From Earliella scabrosa (taxonomy: Eukaryota; Basidiomycota; Agaricomycetes; Polyporales; Polyporaceae), in NCBI GenBank assembly GCA_022605405.1, contig JABYQQ010000002.1:1426001-1490000 (forward strand): 64,000 nucleotides of DNA, in the 5' to 3' direction. This document shows positions 44,649-57,797 of the stretch, piece by piece. Under the pieces are notes generated by a model. That model made no database searches. It saw only the letters and a program-made list of their open reading frames with translations, and was not told where the DNA came from. Position 1 is the stretch's first letter. Each line of letters begins with the position of its first letter. The position numbers and the translations under genes are program-made.

Positions 44649-46692
44649 ATGGCAGACAAGACATACCCAGGTCTGTGTGTACACGCGCTAGTGAAACTCA
44701 AGACTGAAGAATTTGACATCATCAGCCGAGCAACATGTCCTGAAGACATTGACGAAGCTGGTTGAACTGCTTCCTGTTATTGACCAGAATAAGGTGACTC
44801 CTTGGACACGACCTCTCAAAATGTGATGCTTACCTCTTATAGCCACAAATTGTCTTGCTTTCCGGTGAAGTCACGCCGTACCGCAATGATACAGATCGAG
44901 AGATGCCATTCCGCCAGGTTAACTTAATCTCTAGCGCAACCTCATGGCGCCTTCGCTGACTTCATATCGCAGGAATCAAACTTCTATTACCTATCTGGAT
45001 GCAGAGTGCCGTCTTCATATCTCCTTCTAACATACCAGAACGGGACGTCACTAGCCAACAAGCCATCATCGCAGCTCTTCATTCCCAAGGCCGAGCTTGC
45101 GGACCTGATGTGGTCTGTTCCTCCCCCTTCGCTCGAGGAAGCATCCGCCACGCACGATGTCACACGGGTTGACCATCCCGCCGCGCTCCCGGCCGCCATT
45201 CAAGAGCTGATCAAAGCTTTCCCTGGCGCGATAGTCCACACTCTTCCCACTTCGCCTCTCTTCCCCACGATCCCGTCTCAGTACACAGCCGCATTTATTT
45301 CCGGCAACGTGCATGTCACCGAAGACTATCTGCTCACTGCGCTGCACCGCGCCCGTCTCACGAAGGATGCGGCTGAGATCGAGCTCATCAGGCGAGCTAA
45401 CCAGATCAGCTCGCGCGCTCACGAGACCGTCATGCGTGTCCTCGGGCAGGGTGTGCGGGGTCTGATCACTCGCGGCAAGGGTGCGGGCACCGAGCGCCCT
45501 CTCCTCCCCGGTGAATGGCTCATTCAGAAGGAGGCTGAAGCCGAGGCACTCTTCGTGGCGTCTTGCCGCCGGGAGGGGTGAGTCGTTGCTCTTCAGTATC
45601 GAGAATCCCGTTCTGATCAGCAGTTAGGGCCGAGCATCAGGCTTATCTGCCCATCGTGGCCGCGTCTACCCGTGCATCGACGCTCCACTACTGCTGCAAC
45701 GATCGCGACTTTGCGTGGGGCCCTGTCAGCGCCAACGACCACAAGAACTGCAACGACTTAGCTCATGATCACGAGAGGGTGCTCAACCCTCAGGTCCTCT
45801 TGATCGATGCCGGATGTGAATGGAAGTGTTACGCGGCAGACAGTGGGTGAGCTGAGTACGATGCAGGGCCATCGACTAACTGGATCTTGTTAGTTACCCG
45901 CACCATGCCCGTAGGCAATGGCGGTAAGTTTACCCCGGAGGCCCGCGCCATCTACGAGCTCGTCCTAGAGATGCAGCGCGTAAGTCTCCTCTCGCATACT
46001 TAGATTCCCCGTCACTCATCCTCACTCTCATCTTTTCCTCTCCCCTTCACTTCATCGCAGCTGGCGATGGAAGCTCTGAAGCCGGGTCTGCACTGGGATG
46101 CCGTGCAGCTCCTGTGCCACCGCACGCTCGTTCGTGGCTTCCAGACACTCGGGATCTTCAAGACTCCCGAGTCCCCCAACTCGGGTTCGTGGAACGCCGA
46201 GGAGGCGATTCTCGCGAGCGGCGTCAGCTCCGCGTTCTTCCCCCACGGCTTGGGCCACTCGCTCGGCCTCGACGTGCACGACGTTCCAAGCGCGAGCAAG
46301 CCAGAGAAGAACGACACGATCAAGGGCCTGGAGCTCGGGCATGAGAGCTTCTACACCTACCTCCGCCTCCGCCTGCCGCTCGAGGAGGGTATGGTTGTTG
46401 TGAGTCACAGATCCTTCACACATGGTTACTGCGTGTCTGTGGTGTGGCATGTATGGCTGATGCACTGTGTCGCTCGTAGACCGTCGAGCCCGGTATTTAC
46501 TTCTCACCGCACCTGATCGCGCCTGTGCGCGACTCGAAGCACATCGACCAGGAGGTTCTGAAGCGCTACGAGAGCGTTGGTGGTGTCCGCATTGAGGACG
46601 TCGTGCTCATTACGAAGGACGGATACGAGAACCTTACGACTGTGCGGAGCGACACCGAGTGGATCGAGAAGGTGTGCTCGGGTGAGATCTGA
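44649..46692 (+). CDS. Xaa-Pro dipeptidase / prolidase (M24B)
   Basis: Metallopeptidase that cleaves Xaa-Pro dipeptides in the cytosol. A tiny first exon (MADKTYP) is followed by KQHVLKTLTKLVELLP, PQIVLLSGEVTPYRNDTDRE and ESNFYYLSGCRVPSSYLLLT, the N-terminal aminopeptidase P domain. The pita-bread domain carries the five metal ligands: Asp in VLLIDAG, Asp in CYAADITRTMP (across an intron), His in FFPHGLGHSLGLDVHD, Glu in TVEPGIYFSP and Glu in VRIEDVVLIT. The frame ends EWIEKVCSGEI at 46690-46692. Length about 500 aa, usual for fungal prolidase. Shares a promoter region with RRP42. Confidence 0.88.
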
Positions 46693-47223
46693 ACGAGTCT
46701 CACGGGCGGGAGCTAGCCTTGGTAATCGGGCGGGAATCAACCCTTTTGTACGATACGACGTATGTGTAGCAACTGTACTCGCGTGGACAAGCCTAGCAGA
46801 GAACTCACTTACGCAGTGCCCATCTTTCCAGAGGCGCGTGACAACCTGCCCTAAACAAGCGCGTCATATCCCAACCTTTACTAGCGACGCTTCCTATATC
46901 GAGAAATCTCGTCTTTCTGACTAGACCGAGAGCTAGACTCACCGAATGGCCCACTGCAGTCTACGATTTGACCGCGATGGCCGAGGGGCGCCTGGAGATG
47001 GCCACGCGCCAAGCGATCAACGGTTAAGGATATTGCCGTGTACTACCCTTAGATGAGCTCGCTCATCTGTGACATAGCGCCGCGGAAACCTCACCTAGCC
47101 AACATGGAGCGATGTAGACACAGTCAGGACCCCCCGACCCTCGGAGGGACGAAAGGTATATATTCTCGGGTCCCCAGTACTACGCACACCCCAAGTTCAA
47201 GTGCCTAGTTCCTTGCAACGTCT
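46693..47223. other. Intergenic, F-box gene upstream region
   Basis: No gene recognised; may hold an unresolved first exon of the F-box gene. Confidence 0.45.
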
Positions 47224-49861
47224 ATGTTGTCAGTTGTCGTTCGTTTATCCACCTGTGGCTGAGTGCGCTCACGCTTCTAGACCAAGCATCTCACACCCTA
47301 CAAACAGTGCCAGCTCAAAGTCCGACACCAGCCCGGGTGTCTCCGCTCCTCGGAGAAAGCGTGCTAGGACTGCTGGTGACAAGTCCTCTCGTGTTCAAGG
47401 TCGTCAAGGAAAGCTCGCGCGCTTTAGTGAATTTCCCGTTGACGTCTTCCTCGATGTGAGTTGTCATCATGATTGCATGCTTGCAGGTCCGCAATGAAAT
47501 TGACGTCTCCTCGTACCAGATTGCCGCGAATCTACATCCGGAGGATCTTCTCTCGTTCGCTCGCACCTCGAAGTGGCTGCGCTCGATTGTACTGTCTCGA
47601 AGAAACTGTGATGTCTGGAAAACCGCGCTCCGCGGTGTACCAGGCCTACCTTCATGCCCGGATGACATGAGCGAACCGGCGTACGCGGCGCTGCTGTTCG
47701 ATAAGTACTGCTCGGTATGACCCTCTCGGCACCTTGATAACATAACACTGCCGCTCATACAGTCTGTCAGCTCTGTGGTGTGAATCGGTCCACGCGTGTG
47801 GATTACGCATTACGTCTTCGGACGTGCAAACCGTGCTATCAAGAGAAGTACGCTCATGATTCGTGCTCCCCCATGTAAGAAGATCCTTTTTGATCGTTGT
47901 TGGTAGCATCAAGAAAGCAAGCACGTTCTTCGGTCCGGATCGGCTTTGGTACAATGTAATCATATACCTGGGCATGGTCCCTTGTGAGGTGAGCGTCCGC
48001 GATGGTAAGTTTCCCCTTATGACGTTATCACCGTCACCTACTCATGGCGATTCAGGTCTTGACATCGTCGTATCCAAGGAAGTTCACCTCAATCATGAGG
48101 GCAAAGACAAGTACTACCTCCCGTCCCTAGCCCGCGTCATAGAGGAGTATGACGGCCTCCGAGGAAACAGGGCCGCGCAGGAAGCCTTACTGAAAGAGAA
48201 ACGTGCAGAGGTGGAGAAGAGACACCAGGTATCCCGACACTGCTCCAACGTGCAAGCTTTCGCTGACGCTTCTTCTTGTCCCGCTTGCGTAGCTCGCAAC
48301 AGAGCTTGTATGCTGGCACAAGGTCATGAATGCATACAATACTCTCACGGAAGAGCAAATTAAGACCTTGAGAGCTCAGAGGTGCGGACATTTACATTAG
48401 CAAAAGACGTATGGACGCGCTCATGCTCTGGCAGTATTGTGAAGAAATTAGAAGAAGCGGGCTTCCCCAAGGTCAATCATCCCTCTTCTGCTGAGTGGTC
48501 GAAGCTACTATACCAACCGAAACCCTTGACTGAACGTAGTACGTGCTTCTACCAAAGAACTACGTGCCATTTGGTATCTAATGCCCTCTAGTCTGGATCA
48601 ACATCCGCCCGAAGCTCGAAACCCTCATTGCACAGGAGCGCGAGCGTAAGGCACGTGTCGCGCGCGAAGCGGAAATCGACAAACGCATGACACAAGTCGG
48701 CGAGCTGTACGAACTATGGCTCTCCCAGAACGTGTCGCCGCAAGCACAAGCTTTGATGCCCAACACATATGACGCATGTCGTCTCCCTTCTCTCTACGCG
48801 CTCGCCGCTCGTGAAGACGTTCAGGGCAACGTCACACCCCATGACTTCCTGCTTGTCGTAGCGCAGATGCTGGTCGAAGCCGAAGACTACAAGATACGTG
48901 CCAGGGACCTCCTGATCGAATTGATTCGGCAGCAGGAGGATCTACGCGCCGACGTAGAGATCCTTCTCCCGGACGTCATTCTTCAGCGACATTACGCCCT
49001 GTTCGGCTGTGGCGCATGCCCGCGTTGGACGCGGATGCGCTACACCGCGATACACGCGCATTGGCGTACAGCACACCCGACAAAGAGCTGGTTCGCCGAT
49101 CGCGAGAGGGGTAGAAACGTCGTGGACTACTTTGGCACGCACGACGTGGGCGCCAAGATCCTAGATTGTGCGGGGATACCAAGAGACACGCCCCTCTGTA
49201 CTCTGGACATGCTAATCCGTGCGGGCAGGCTCTACTGCTCGTGCGGTGACCCGTCCCTGCTGGAACCCGCCTTCCTCACCTGGGAAGACCTGCTGTACCA
49301 TGTGGTGATTAACCGGGCCGCATACAAGTTTCGGCAGGACGTCCTCAGGTACGTGCACTCCTAATTCGCTCGGTCCTCCCATGAACTAACTTGATGACTC
49401 GCATATACAGACCAGAGCTCCCGAGGCGCGGCAACTGTATGCTGAAAGAAACCCATTCGCTTTCCGCAGAGAACTGTTGCATCAAGCTCACTCCTGCATC
49501 GAACGGCCCCTCTCCTGGCTTCGCTCGCGTTACGATCTCGCCTGAACTTCACAGGCGCATATTAGCCCAACTAGCCGCGCGTCCTGGACCCCGTTACACA
49601 ACGATATGTCGCATCTGCGACAAACTTACTCGCAAGACGTACCGGCCGGGTACCGATCGATATCTCATGCTCCCAGAGACGCCAGAAGGGATTGTATGGC
49701 ACGTGCGCGGATGGTGAGGATTCCTAGCCCATTGTCCCTCTCGGGGCGCGAGAACGGCGCACTAACACGATGTCTTCGGTGTTTGGCACAGGCATGGAAA
49801 GGAGTTTGACTCCCGGGATATTGAATTTGACGACCATCTCGAGCGATACATCCTCTACTAG
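47224..49861 (+). CDS. F-box domain protein, polypore type
   Basis: Multi-exon gene for a large F-box protein, expected to act as a substrate receptor of SCF ubiquitin ligases. A basic N terminus (SAPRRKRARTAGDKSSRVQG) leads to FSEFPVDVFLD, which an intron joins to IAANLHPEDLLSFARTSKWL, an F-box. CQLCGVNRSTRVDYALRLRT..CKPC is a zinc-like Cys set. Later exons give KYYLPSLARVIEEYDGL, SIVKKLEEAGF, WINIRPKLETLIAQERERKA and LFGCGACPRWTRMRYTAIHA..H, another Cys/His patch. The end is EFDSRDIEFDDHLERYILYY at 49859-49861. The start is unresolved: an ATG lies at 47224, but the intron linking it to the first frame is weak. Confidence 0.72.
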
Positions 49862-49975
49862 TGAAACCGCGCACATGGTGACGGAAGGGAAGAGGGCATG
49901 TGGATTGTAGTCTGTAGTCTAATGTAGTACTAACATGCATGCGAGGACCTTATTGATGTGCTCTCCACTCTGCGC

Positions 49976-52900
49976 TTACTGGAGGAACCCCGACTTCTTC
50001 CACGCCGCGACCCAGCGTAGGGCGCGCTCCGCGTCCAGCTGAGGCATCTGCGCGAACGACTTCGACACCTTCGCCGCCTTCTCCGTGGAGAGGTGGACAA
50101 AGCCCATCGGCTCCCTCTCACCCGTCGTGTCCATCTGTTGACCCTGAGCCTTGAAGAACGGCAAGATGCGCAGAGCGGGGTTGGCCTTCATCAACTCGAC
50201 TTCCTGTGCCGTGCCTGCGTTGACGCTTGCCTCCAGCGCGGACAGCCACTGCTCGTAAGACACGAGCGGGACGTTGAACGTCTTGGCGATGGGCTCCATG
50301 ACGGTGTGCCAGGTGGTCGGGTGTGGATGGACGAGGTGGAGGAAAGGCTCTTCAGAGTGCCGCATCTCCGCGAAGGCTTTCGCAGCCTCGTAAGCCGGGA
50401 ACCACGCGATCCTCTGTGAAAGAGTGGTCTCAAGAATCAGCACTGGTATATGGGCAGTCATCAAAGACGAGTACGAACGCCTTCGAGATCAGGCAAGCAA
50501 CGCAGGTGCAGGGCTGTCTTGACGAGAGCAGGGAACCATTCCCTCTCGTTCCAGTATCCGAGCCTGTCTCCAGCGACCTGCCCCAGGCGCATGACCACAG
50601 TATGCACATCGGTCTGTTTCGAGACGGTCTGAAGCACGTGTTCAGTGACCCACTTCGCCTCGGCATATCCGCTGCCGAATGGAAAGGCGGGATCGTCCAT
50701 AGACACCTCAGCCACGGGAGAGGGAAGGGTGCAGTCTATGGGAAGTTATGTGTCAGTAGGTCTTATACGAGAGAGCGACAAAGCGACGTACTGGCGAAGG
50801 TACCGATCGAGCTGACGAAGATGATTGAAGGTGGTGCAACATACGGAGAGCTCAACGAAAGGTCGACGAGGTTACGAGTACCTTGAATGTCGATCTCGAA
50901 GGAAGCAATTGATAGGTTGAAGTCGACTTTCCAGGCTGTCAGAAATAAATCATTCAATACCGGGTACACACATAGTCACAATTACAGGAACCTCACCGTT
51001 GTGCATGATGTGAGTGATCGAACAGCGGACCTTGTCCCACGATTGTCAGTTCCGTCACTATCAAAACATCAAGACTCGCGCGCACCTCCTCAAGCATCAC
51101 CGGCTCAAGACCAAACCCGGGCTCATCCAGTACCGCCTCAACCATCTTGAACTTGGGGGAGTCAAGCAAAACCTCTTCCAAGCCTCTTGCGCGGAACTGG
51201 GCCTTTTGCCTTTCCATCGCCTTTGCGCCCTTTCGGTTGAACGCGTACACCTTCTCAACATTCTCGTCTCTGAGCAAATGCTCGAGCGTGTCGCACCCGA
51301 ATCCTCCAGTGGTGCCCGTGATGAGGACGACGTCCTTACCTACAGGGCGCTCGACAAGGATCTCCGACCGCGCGGGGAGGTGGGCAGAGTACTTCTCGAC
51401 GTACTTCCAGAGGTCTTCGGGCTTGTGCAGCGCGTTTGCAGACCCGCCTCCGCTCAAATTGCCGTAGATGAAGCGAGAAAGAGAACCGATGGTCGGGGCT
51501 GCGAAGACGAGATTCATCGGAATATGTTGAGCGGCGTCCTTGTCGGTCTCGCGAACGGCGCGCAGGATCGTGTTGCGGATCCATGTCGCTTGCAGACTGC
51601 AGGTGCACATAAGTTCTGTCCTGATATGTATTTACGATCGACCAACATACCTGTCCCCTCCGTTCCGGAAGATATCAGCGTCGTCTGCAAGCTCTCGGCG
51701 CAACGTGTTCTCTACGACTGCACGAACGAAAGTCAGGGTATTCTCTCGATCCCATGTAGCAGGCGGCGTGATGTCGCTTTGGACGCTGTCCTCGACTTCC
51801 TTGTATAGCTTCTCGATCTCGTCGTGATACTGCTGCAGGATGATCTTCCTCCGAGGCTGTCCCTTGAAAGTATACTGGAAGGGCTTCGACGGAGAGGTCA
51901 CTAGGATCATCTGTACATTCACGCAGTGTTAACACTCCATCATCGAACGACGCCGAGCCACGTACCTCTTTGAAGATTCGAGAATGCTGCGGTGCATACT
52001 CGTTCACGCGTTCTATAGTTCCCCTGTCCGTTTACCATCAGTCATTGCATTCAACCAAGCTGTGCAAGGACGGTACGAACCATATCTTGTTCCTGAAGTC
52101 CTCCAACTGCTTCGCCTCCCTAGGGTCGATAGCGAAGTCCTCGGTCGGCTGAACGAGGACGCCGTTCTGGAATTTACCCATGCCAAACATGACTGAAGAC
52201 TTGATCCGGGGATCGTCATTGATCATTTTCTCTGCAGTAGCCGTGTGTCAGCATTGCGAGAAAATGGCTTCGACGAAGGACCAACCTAGAGGAATCGGGT
52301 TCGTCTGCATGAATTCTCGTTAAATGGCGCACTACATCCAAAGTGCAGGACCTGACCTTCTCTCCATTCGATAGGACGATCTGCTCGTCCGCACGACCAA
52401 TGATTTTCCACAGGCCGGGCTTCGTGGGGTGTGGCACGGCGAGATCACTAGTTTCGTAAGCATCGCGGTCTCCGATCTTGGTGTTTGTTTTCGGCAAGGG
52501 AATATCAGGTGGGGACTGACGTGGACACACAGATAAGTCACGGCCGTGAATAATATGACCTCCCTTACCATTACGACTACTTCGTACATGCCATCTCCAA
52601 CGGGACGGAAGAGACACTCCATATTTCGATCGACCTCGAAGTAAGGCCATTCCATGCCGGGGTCACCTGGAGGAACGACTGGTATTAGCCATGTTAGCGT
52701 TGCAGGAGCAATCCCTACGCACGTCGTCCAAACATATTGATCATGCCAACCTCCGTACTAGTAAGTAGAGATTGAGTTCGGTAAACGAGATAATACTTGA
52801 TGAATACATACCACCCATATTGGGTGTAAAGCGAGACGCCTTGGCTGGCGAGGGTGTTGCCCACTTCCTCGTTCAGTGCGGCGCCTCCGAACAGCTAGAA

Positions 52901-54214
52901 ATGGCCGTGAGCAAAGATCAGGAAGAGTGTGATGATAACGCACCACACCGCGCATCTGTTTCATGTAAGCAACCTTCTCAGGGTCCCTGACCCATTCCTG
53001 CAAGGGAACGGAAGCATGAGATATAGGATGTAGCATAGACAACGCGATAGAACCCACCTCAATGAACGAAGGCACGGTCCACGAGTAGTCCGCGTTGGTG
53101 GCGACTGTGCCTTCCCACACAGTGTCTGGTGTTGAGGCCTTGGGAGGAGATTCCGGCCTGAATACGGCGAGGACGAGTCCACAGGTAGCCTACAGATCGT
53201 CGCCTTAGTTGTACATCTGAGAGACGCACTCTCTCAGGAAACACTGACCGCTGCACAATACGTAAAAGAACCCATGCCGTGGAACATAGGTATCCCGTGA
53301 CATCCTACGACAGCACCGACCATATCAAGTTCGCATTCCGCTGATAAGGGACACGGACATGAGGTGAGCAGAACAGATAGGTCGAGGTTGTACAGATTCT
53401 ACTTACTGATAGACTGGCCCCACGTCACCATCTTCCTGTTCGTCCAGAAGATTGTCTTCGGGTGGCCAGTGGACCCTATGAGGTGGTTTATAACCGCTCT
53501 GACTCTGAGGCGTGATCATAAGAGGAGCACTCACCAGACGAGTGCAGGATAGCGCAACACGCATCCATGTCATAGCTGGTCGGAAACTCGACTGCAGCTG
53601 CGAAAGGACTGCAGGGGTCTAGAAGTTCGGCGAAAAGGTCGTCGAAAGTCGGCATCGGGAGTTGGACAACATGCCTGCCGGAATCCGCGAGAGTAGAGAT
53701 CGCCGTCGTCGCAACCTCCTGTACGGCCGAGTCGGAGGAGAGGACGATGTGGCTCGCACCGGTACGGGCAAGCATATCCGCCACGGCGGCTGGCGAGTTG
53801 CGCGTCGAGACAAGGAAGACTGTGCAGCCAGACCGCATGATGCCAATAGCATTGCACAGGAAGGTGATTGAGTCTGATCACGTAGGGTTAGTACTACAGT
53901 AGATTAGTAGGTTATACATTCGCATACGCACCGGCATTGGCGAACAGTGCGACGACCCGGGGTAAGCTACGGTCTGCGCCGCTCAGACCGACATTGGTCG
54001 CGATGTAACGGGCAACGCGATCGATGGCGTGGTTGGCGGCAGAGTAGGTGACATACTCAAGCTTGGTTCCGTCATGGTAGGCGAAGAGCGGATAGTTCGG
54101 GTTTTCCTTGGCATTCCATTCGTACAGCTGAGAGACCGTAACGTCGGCAGTTTTGAGGAGTTCTTTGGGAGTATGGAAGTCCCAGCTGATGTGCGAGGCA
54201 ACGTTGAAAGGCAT
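49976..54214 (-). CDS. NRPS-like adenylate-forming reductase (A-T-R)
   Basis: Intact A-T-R enzyme of about 1050-1100 aa: it adenylates a carboxylic acid, loads it on the carrier Ser and reduces it with NADPH to an aldehyde. The ATG at 54214 starts MPFNVASHISWDFHTPKELL, then VTVSQLYEWNAKENPNYPLF. Adenylation motifs include DACCAILHSSG, ATNADYSWTVPSFIE, AYETSDLAVPHPTKPGLWKI and GRADEQIVLSNGEK. The carrier site is FRNGGDSLQATWIRN, split by an intron. The reductase shows VVLITGTTGGFGCDTLEHLL (NADP site), IFVSSIG, the GSGYAEAKWVTEHVL Tyr/Lys pair, MRLGQVAGDRLGYWNE and LHLVHPHPTTWHTV, and ends WKKSGFLQ. TATAAG at 54307-54312 lies upstream. The acid substrate cannot be told from sequence alone. Paralogue of the disrupted gene at 21.6-33.3 kb. 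Confidence 0.88.
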
Positions 54215-55728
54215 GACTGCGCGAGCAGCAAAGTCGATGATGACAGAGGTTGTGAGAGGACCGGGGGTGAAAGAGCAACTGTTGGCCAGTGAGAAGCAGG
54301 TCCATACTTATATTAGTCGTCTATGGATAGCGCCTCCTCGGCTATGTCCTGTAAGGAGAATCGGATGCCTGTCTGTGATGCTGACGATTACCTTGGGAGC
54401 CGCCGATGTGTTTTTCGTCGGCTCACGAAGTCCGTCCGCAGCTCCAATGAGGGGAATATGTCGATCAGCGGACCCATTCAATATGTGGCACTCCCGATCG
54501 CGTCCAAAAAAAGTCGCTTGCGGCCCTGGGGGACTATCCTTTGGAGGTACGTAGCTGCTTGCTGAGGAAGACAACCACGCGACTCCGTAGCACGGGCGGG
54601 TGCGAGTTTGTGTTCTTAACGAGAAGCTGCCGTCGGACGACGCCCTGGAAACACAGTTGCTTCCAGTGACTGACACCGGCAGTCAGCGCGGAAAACAGAC
54701 ACCTTCGTGCGAAACGAACCATGCATCGGACAACAAAACTTGGCGCCAGAAGAATAGACTTCCACGAGGTTTGTTGGCCACTGGCACTTGCACGACTTTG
54801 AGCTGCGATGTCGTGAAGAAGTACAAGTACGCATGTCGTCTGAGCTGGCAGAGTCGAACGGCCTAGGCTGTGACTGACCGCACCCGCTGGCACTTGGGCC
54901 CGAGTGTCGATCGTCCACAGGGCCAGACGTCGACTTCGGAAGGTTGCTGCCGGTGATAGTATTCAAAGGCATCGTTGTGGTGAAGCCAGTAACTGAGTAA
55001 GCATGATCATGCCGATGGTGTGAGAAGAGGCGAGACGGCAAGCGCGGGCGTTCGCGGCATCAGGCGCTTACCTGCCACAGTGGCAGTGTATTGAGTTCAA
55101 GTTGTCGGAGTTAGCCACCATCCACGTCTCAGATCATATACTCATCGCTGTCCCACTTGCATGTTGAGACTATCGTACCTTTGTGGATCCAAATGGGCGA
55201 TATTTCTGCTCTGATGCCGTGTCTTTTAAGAGGAATGCCGTACCACGCAATCACCCGGCGGCGTCCATTTCGAGCGGACCCAGTCGGACTCGGACTTCAG
55301 GAGGTCACGCTCCACCATGGCCGTCTTCGTCGGACACGCTTCTCATCGCTCAGAAATAGAACAATATAGTAGATGGTTAGGCGTTCCGGGGCATCAGAGA
55401 TAGCATGTACGCTAGTGCCACGACCTGGCCACGCCTGTTGGAGGCCAATTCGTCTCACGACATGCCGCTGACTGGCCCCGATATTCTAGGGTCTTGTGAC
55501 AAAGAACTAGCTTCGCGACATGGATGTGCGACTTCCGTTTCTTTCGGAAGAATCATCACACTGTTGTGTGGATCTCCCGATCGGCAGTCGCTTGTCACTC
55601 ATAACTAAGGCGATGTTGTACGTTAGAGTCTAGACGCACCCTTTCAGCCAATGGGAAAACGGTATAGCGGCTACGAGAAGCAGGGAAGGCCCTAAGCTCG
55701 GAATGGTAGATGCGGAGTGAACTCTAGG
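54215..55728. other. Intergenic, no gene recognised
   Basis: About 1.5 kb with only short, unfamiliar open frames on both strands. It holds the reductase promoter and a quiet stretch before the MITE. Confidence 0.45.
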
Positions 55729-55731
55729 ATA

Positions 55732-56004
55732 CACCGGGGGCATCGGGCCATGTAACCCATTGTTACATCTTGGTCACATCGTGATTAAGGTCCAAATATG
55801 TCCCCCGTGTATCGCGGCGTCACATCGTGGATACACGCTGGATACATGCGGCATTCAAAATGTATCCAGGATGTAACGCGAAAAGTTGAGACATTTTGAG
55901 TGTCTCCAACATGTGACGCCTGGACACATTGCATCCACATTTGGACCTTAAACACGATGTGATAAGAGTGTAACCCATAGTTACATCGGGTCATGCCCCC
56001 GGTG
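55732..56004. mobile_element. MITE, 273 bp, CACTA-like ends
   Basis: Imperfect terminal inverted repeats of about 68 bp: both ends start CACCGGGGGCAT and share TGTAAC, CACATCGTG and TTAAGGTCCAAAT in order. ATA flanks both edges (55729-55731 and 56005-56007) as a 3-bp target duplication. There is no coding capacity. A CAC start with a 3-bp duplication fits a non-autonomous CACTA element. It lies 72 bp beyond the stop codon of the F-box gene at 56077-57797, so probably in its 3' UTR. Confidence 0.85.
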
Positions 56005-56076
56005 ATAGCGCTTTCGATTCTACTCACTAGTCCGCGGAGTATTATTACACTGCGGGTCGACGCGCGTTGTGTACTA

Positions 56077-57797
56077 TCATCTCGACCTCTGAGTGCGGAG
56101 AAGCCGTATCTCCTGTTCAATTGCGCCCCAGTTGAACATATCCGACGGCAACCGAAACTTGGCATGGGCTGGGAGCACTAATGGCTCTGTCACCTGTGGC
56201 TCGCAGAGGATGAGACTTGGGAAGTAGTGGTCGATGTACTGGGCAATGAGGGCCTTTTCCAGGCGGGTACCGACTTGACCAAACGTCATCTTCAGATCTA
56301 GCGAGCGTAGTGGATGGGCTGTGCTCCCGGCTATCGCTGGCGGGACGTCCAACGTCTCGGGGACAGAAACCTTCGTCATGCTGAGATCCTCCAACACCGG
56401 ACAGTGTTCGGAGAAGTGACGCAATGCGGTGAGTGGCGGGTAGGAGAGGAAGGGAGGGTATGATAGGTGTAATCCACGAACGTCCTTCCACGCGCGGGCA
56501 ATCTCGAGCACATCCTCGTCCGTGAAGGGGTATAAGGAGTTTCCCAGACAGACATCGACGACCTGGAGGTCCTGCAACGCGAAGAGCGGGCGAATGGTGG
56601 AGGCGAACGAGGCCGCGTCGTTGAGGGAGTTGAGCCGGAGCGCTTCGGCTGTGTCGTTGATGAGATACACCGTAAGCCTCCGAAGGGATCGCGCAAAACC
56701 CGCGGAGACGATCAGTGCGAAGATGTCTGCACTGTGAGGGGAGTATTCGCTCTCCGATGCGCGCATGGAGAGGCCAGCAAGCTGGGGCAAGTCCAAGAAG
56801 CCAGGGCGGAGCATGCCCCGCAAGTCTTCCGAGGTGCCTTGAATCCGCAGGTCACGGAGATGCGGCGCATAAGCCGCGACTCTTGAATGAATCGAACCCG
56901 TGAAGTCCACAATCCGGGCGAAAAGGACCTCCAAAGCGGTCAGCTTTCCGAAGAGCTCGCGGATTGTGAGCGGGCTCAGGCTGCAAGACTGATTGTAGAC
57001 GTATAGCTCACGGAGATGCGTGAGACGGAGAAGAGGGGTGATGAGCTCCGGCCCGGGACCTTGTCTTCCGGCAATGCTTAGGCGACGCAGAGTCGGCGCT
57101 GCGTCGGCAAGCCCGAGGAAGACCGGATCAACCGTGTCGAAGTTGTCGAAGCGCTGAGGAGTGGCGAACGCACTGCCTCCAGTGGACTCCGTCCCGAGGC
57201 GACTAATGGTCACCTCAAGATCGAGAAGAGAGGGCGAGGCGAGGAGGATGATGGTTGTATCGGTAGGCACTGCGTGCCTCCAGGAGAGTCGCTGAAGCGA
57301 AGGGAGGATCGCCCGCCCGTTGTTGTATCGCGTCAAGGCGCGGATGAGACGGAGTTCGCTTTGCTGACATGCAGCGACTCCTACGTCGCGTACATGTGAT
57401 GCACGGTGTAAGAAGTGCTGCCACCTCTCCGGGTCCCTTTGGACGACGTCCTTGACGAATTCGTCAGCATCTATAAACTACACGTGGCATGCCTGCATCA
57501 GCGTCCTGAGCATGTCGACCCAGTACTTGATTCACTCACTTGCCAGTAGGCGGAGAGCCACTTTGCCGCCTCAGGTGAATAGTTTCTTCCGGATAATAGG
57601 TTCCACAAAGGGTGAAACGAGGCGAGGTTTCTCCAGAGGACGTATGATGCGGGCTCGTTCCAGACCCTGCAGACGCGTGCACATACCGCGAGGGCCCCAC
57701 CGCGTCTGATCGCCCCTGAGTTCGACTGCAGTTGATCGAAGAGATGCAGCAATATATCGTAGTTGTGGAGAGCTTCGTGTGTCTGTGTGGTGGGCAT
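56077..57797 (-). CDS. F-box protein with leucine-rich-repeat-like body
   Basis: Two exons. Exon 1 (ATG at 57797) gives MPTTQTHEALHNYDILLHLF and CARVCRVWNEPASYVLWRNL, a weak F-box ending AKWLSAYWQ at a GTGAGT donor. Exon 2 runs FIDADEFVKDVVQRDPERW, SLQRLSWRHAVPTDTTIILL and ASPSLLDLEVTISRL, then repeated L..L..L patterns (LRRLSIAGRQGP, LTHLRELYVYNQSC, LRDLRIQGTSEDLRG, VRGLHLSYPPFL, VLEDLSMTKVSVP), an LRR-like solenoid of the kind seen in many agaricomycete F-box proteins. It ends IRLLRTQRSR at 56077. Probably a substrate receptor in SCF-type ubiquitin ligases, inferred from architecture. Confidence 0.8.

Noticed and set aside
54534..55041. Overlapping minus-strand frames upstream of the reductase
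   Set aside because: Cys/Ser-rich by composition, no start context, splice support or homology.
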